Positions 13,191 to 14,571 of a DNA stretch of 14,571 nucleotides are shown one piece after another. The translations under genes and the position numbers were made by a program. The stretch is from JASKKU01 sp964416905. Its GTDB lineage: Archaea > Nanobdellota > Nanobdellia > Woesearchaeales > JASKKU01. Location of the stretch: the NCBI GenBank assembly GCA_964416905.1, contig CAYQFL010000017.1:1-14571 (forward strand), read 5' to 3'. Each line of letters opens with the position of its first letter. Position 1 is the first letter of the stretch. The notes below the pieces were generated by a model. The model saw nothing but the letters and a program-made list of their open reading frames with translations. It had not been told where the DNA came from and ran no database searches.

Positions 13191-14571
13191 ATGTCTCTTG
13201 AAAATTCCGTAGAGGAAATTTATGATTCAGATGCTGCTAAAGGAAGCAAGTTTAAATCCTTTTTGAAGAAAACTGCGACAGGTTTAATGCTATTGCCTTT
13301 TGTATTTGGTGCCACAGCTTTTGCTGATGATAAAGTAAATACTCCTAGTCAAGCATCTACAACAACAGTTGAGGAAACGCAACAAGCAACTGAAACGCCT
13401 TGGTATCTAAAGGTTTTGGACGAAATAAATTTCAAAGTTGATGACCCTTTGATAAGCGCTTTACAGGGAAAGATGAATGTGAATCAGAGTTATTCTATTG
13501 ATTTTAGATTACCAAGAGCAGGAGCACCATTGCAGATTGATTCAAGTTTTTATATTGAAGTACCAATAACTCATATTACTGAGAATTTGAGCGAAGAAGA
13601 AGTGCGCAATATCTTAAAGACAGGCAGTGAGTTTAAGGAGGAAGATATTCCTAAAATTGTTTCTCGATTGAATCGCTCACACTACTTTAAGCTTAAAACT
13701 GGTTTTTTAAGATCAAAAAAAAATGTGTCTGCAGAGGTATATATTGATAATCCTGGAAAGGATCTACCTGTAGCATTATATTTAAAATATTCTGATCTTG
13801 AAGATTCGTTTTTTGATTCTTTGAGAAACCTGAATTTTTTAAGTTCGTTTGATAAATATAATCTTAGACAAGTTGCACCGGGAGTTCCGCATTATACAAG
13901 TTCCGTTTATGAGACGCTTTCTAAAGATGCTCTCTCAGAAAATCTTGAATTAATCTATAATTTTCTTGATGTGTTTCATAATGACTTGAATGTGTTGTAT
14001 GAACAGGTTAAAGATTTGCCTAATAGCGATGGATTTGAACAATTGATTGAAAATCCTTATGAATTTTTTAAATCACAATATGATTCTGCAATCTTGAATC
14101 TTGATAAAACTTTGAGATTCATATATTCGCTTTCAGATGAACAATCTACACATTCTGCAGACTTAAGGTTCAGTGTTGATCTTTGGAAACCTCGGGATTC
14201 AGATATAAAACAGTATCTCTTGAATGTATCTCTTATAGTCTCTGGGAAAGGAGTTAATTTAAGAGATAATAAGTTTACATTAACAAATGCTTGGGAATCT
14301 ATATATCTATCGAATTATAAAATCTTTCAATCCCCTGAGGAACACCTTTTCTTTTTAGGTTATGTTATTGGTGATGAAAATAGTAGAGAATTCTATTCCT
14401 TTGTGGATATGAATAAAGATGGTTTTTTTGACAACAAGGATTTTATTGCAAGGATTAAAAACCCTAGTCAAATATATCGTCTTGTCGATGATGAGATGTA
14501 TCGTAAAAGTTTAGCTATTTCTTGGGATGACCCTAATTTTAAGAATTTCGTAGCAAAGAATTCTGAATACA
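13191..14571 (+). CDS. Exported protein with dockerin/EF-hand-like loop, 3' end beyond window
   Basis: An open frame of 460 codons from ATG 13191 that runs off the window without a stop. Residues 1-45 resemble a Sec signal peptide with a long n-region (MSLENSVEEIYDSD..., FKSFLKK), core ATGLMLLPFVFGATAFA and likely cleavage after AFA45. A Thr/Gln/Glu-rich linker follows (about 52-68), then mixed alpha/beta sequence I do not recognise. At 406-417 the segment DMNKDGFFDNKD has Asp/Asn at loop positions 1, 3, 5, 9 and 12 and Gly at 6, as in dockerin or EF-hand calcium loops; one copy is seen so far. It has a clear TATA box and SD (AGGTGA). The signal peptide style resembles that of the exported coiled-coil protein at 10435-12282, on the other side of the helicase fragment. 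Function unknown; a calcium-binding surface protein is a reasonable guess. Confidence 0.85.
   Translation, partial: MSLENSVEEIYDSDAAKGSKFKSFLKKTATGLMLLPFVFGATAFADDKVNTPSQASTTTVEETQQATETPWYLKVLDEINFKVDDPLISALQGKMNVNQSYSIDFRLPRAGAPLQIDSSFYIEVPITHITENLSEEEVRNILKTGSEFKEEDIPKIVSRLNRSHYFKLKTGFLRSKKNVSAEVYIDNPGKDLPVALYLKYSDLEDSFFDSLRNLNFLSSFDKYNLRQVAPGVPHYTSSVYETLSKDALSENLELIYNFLDVFHNDLNVLYEQVKDLPNSDGFEQLIENPYEFFKSQYDSAILNLDKTLRFIYSLSDEQSTHSADLRFSVDLWKPRDSDIKQYLLNVSLIVSGKGVNLRDNKFTLTNAWESIYLSNYKIFQSPEEHLFFLGYVIGDENSREFYSFVDMNKDGFFDNKDFIARIKNPSQIYRLVDDEMYRKSLAISWDDPNFKNFVAKNSEY

Noticed and set aside
1..14571. Bacterial origin of the window
   Set aside because: lgt, pta-ackA and the barrel-like end would fit a bacterium, but the TATA/BRE promoters, leaderless spacing, AGGTG SD sites and Hel308-like domain favour an archaeon. 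This is a weighing of evidence, not proof.

Overview
The window looks like a compact, AT-rich chromosome segment from an archaeon, most likely a DPANN lineage of the Woesearchaeota/Pacearchaeota type. Archaeal signs are the TATA boxes with purine-rich BRE-like flanks (e.g. 12329-12346 and 13146-13157), SD sites of the AGGTG type, several genes with a TATA box placed about 25 bases before the start codon (leaderless transcripts), a Hel308/Ski2-like helicase domain, and a PKD-rich exported protein with a MopE-like Cys cluster and a C-terminal beta domain of a kind I associate with Woesearchaeota surface proteins. Against this stand several bacterial-looking items: lgt, ackA, pta, and an exported protein that looks like an outer-membrane beta-barrel. 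Lineage is inferred; no rRNA or other phylogenetic marker is present.

Layout. Bases 17-4534 are a minus-strand cluster read in the order lgt (prolipoprotein diacylglyceryl transferase), then two tandem paralogous polytopic membrane proteins of GT-C glycosyltransferase type, the last two overlapping by 20 bases. Bases 4616-6839, also minus, are pta followed by ackA, which together turn acetyl-CoA into acetate plus ATP. Bases 6943-10365, minus, encode a large exported protein of 1140 residues made of Ig-like, PKD and cadherin-like modules. Bases 10435-12282, minus, encode an exported coiled-coil protein with a C-terminal beta-barrel-like domain ending in Phe. On the plus strand, 12431-13102 encode only the first RecA domain of a Hel308/Ski2-like helicase, and from 13191 to the window edge runs an exported protein of unknown family, cut by the edge, with a dockerin/EF-hand-like calcium loop.

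The theme is energy conservation by acetate fermentation combined with building the cell envelope: lipoprotein lipidation, probable lipid-linked sugar transfer, a modular surface adhesin-like protein, and two further exported proteins. The most interesting points are a catalytically intact Lgt in an archaeal setting, the barrel-like C-terminus with a bacterial-style terminal signature, the helicase cut exactly at a domain boundary (possible split gene), and signs of tandem duplication and gene conversion in the GT-C pair.

No stretch above 300 bases lacks a gene. The longest gaps (12283-12430, 6840-6942, 13103-13190, 4535-4615) hold promoters and poly-T termination tracts. I saw no tRNA, rRNA, CRISPR array, insertion sequence or phage gene.
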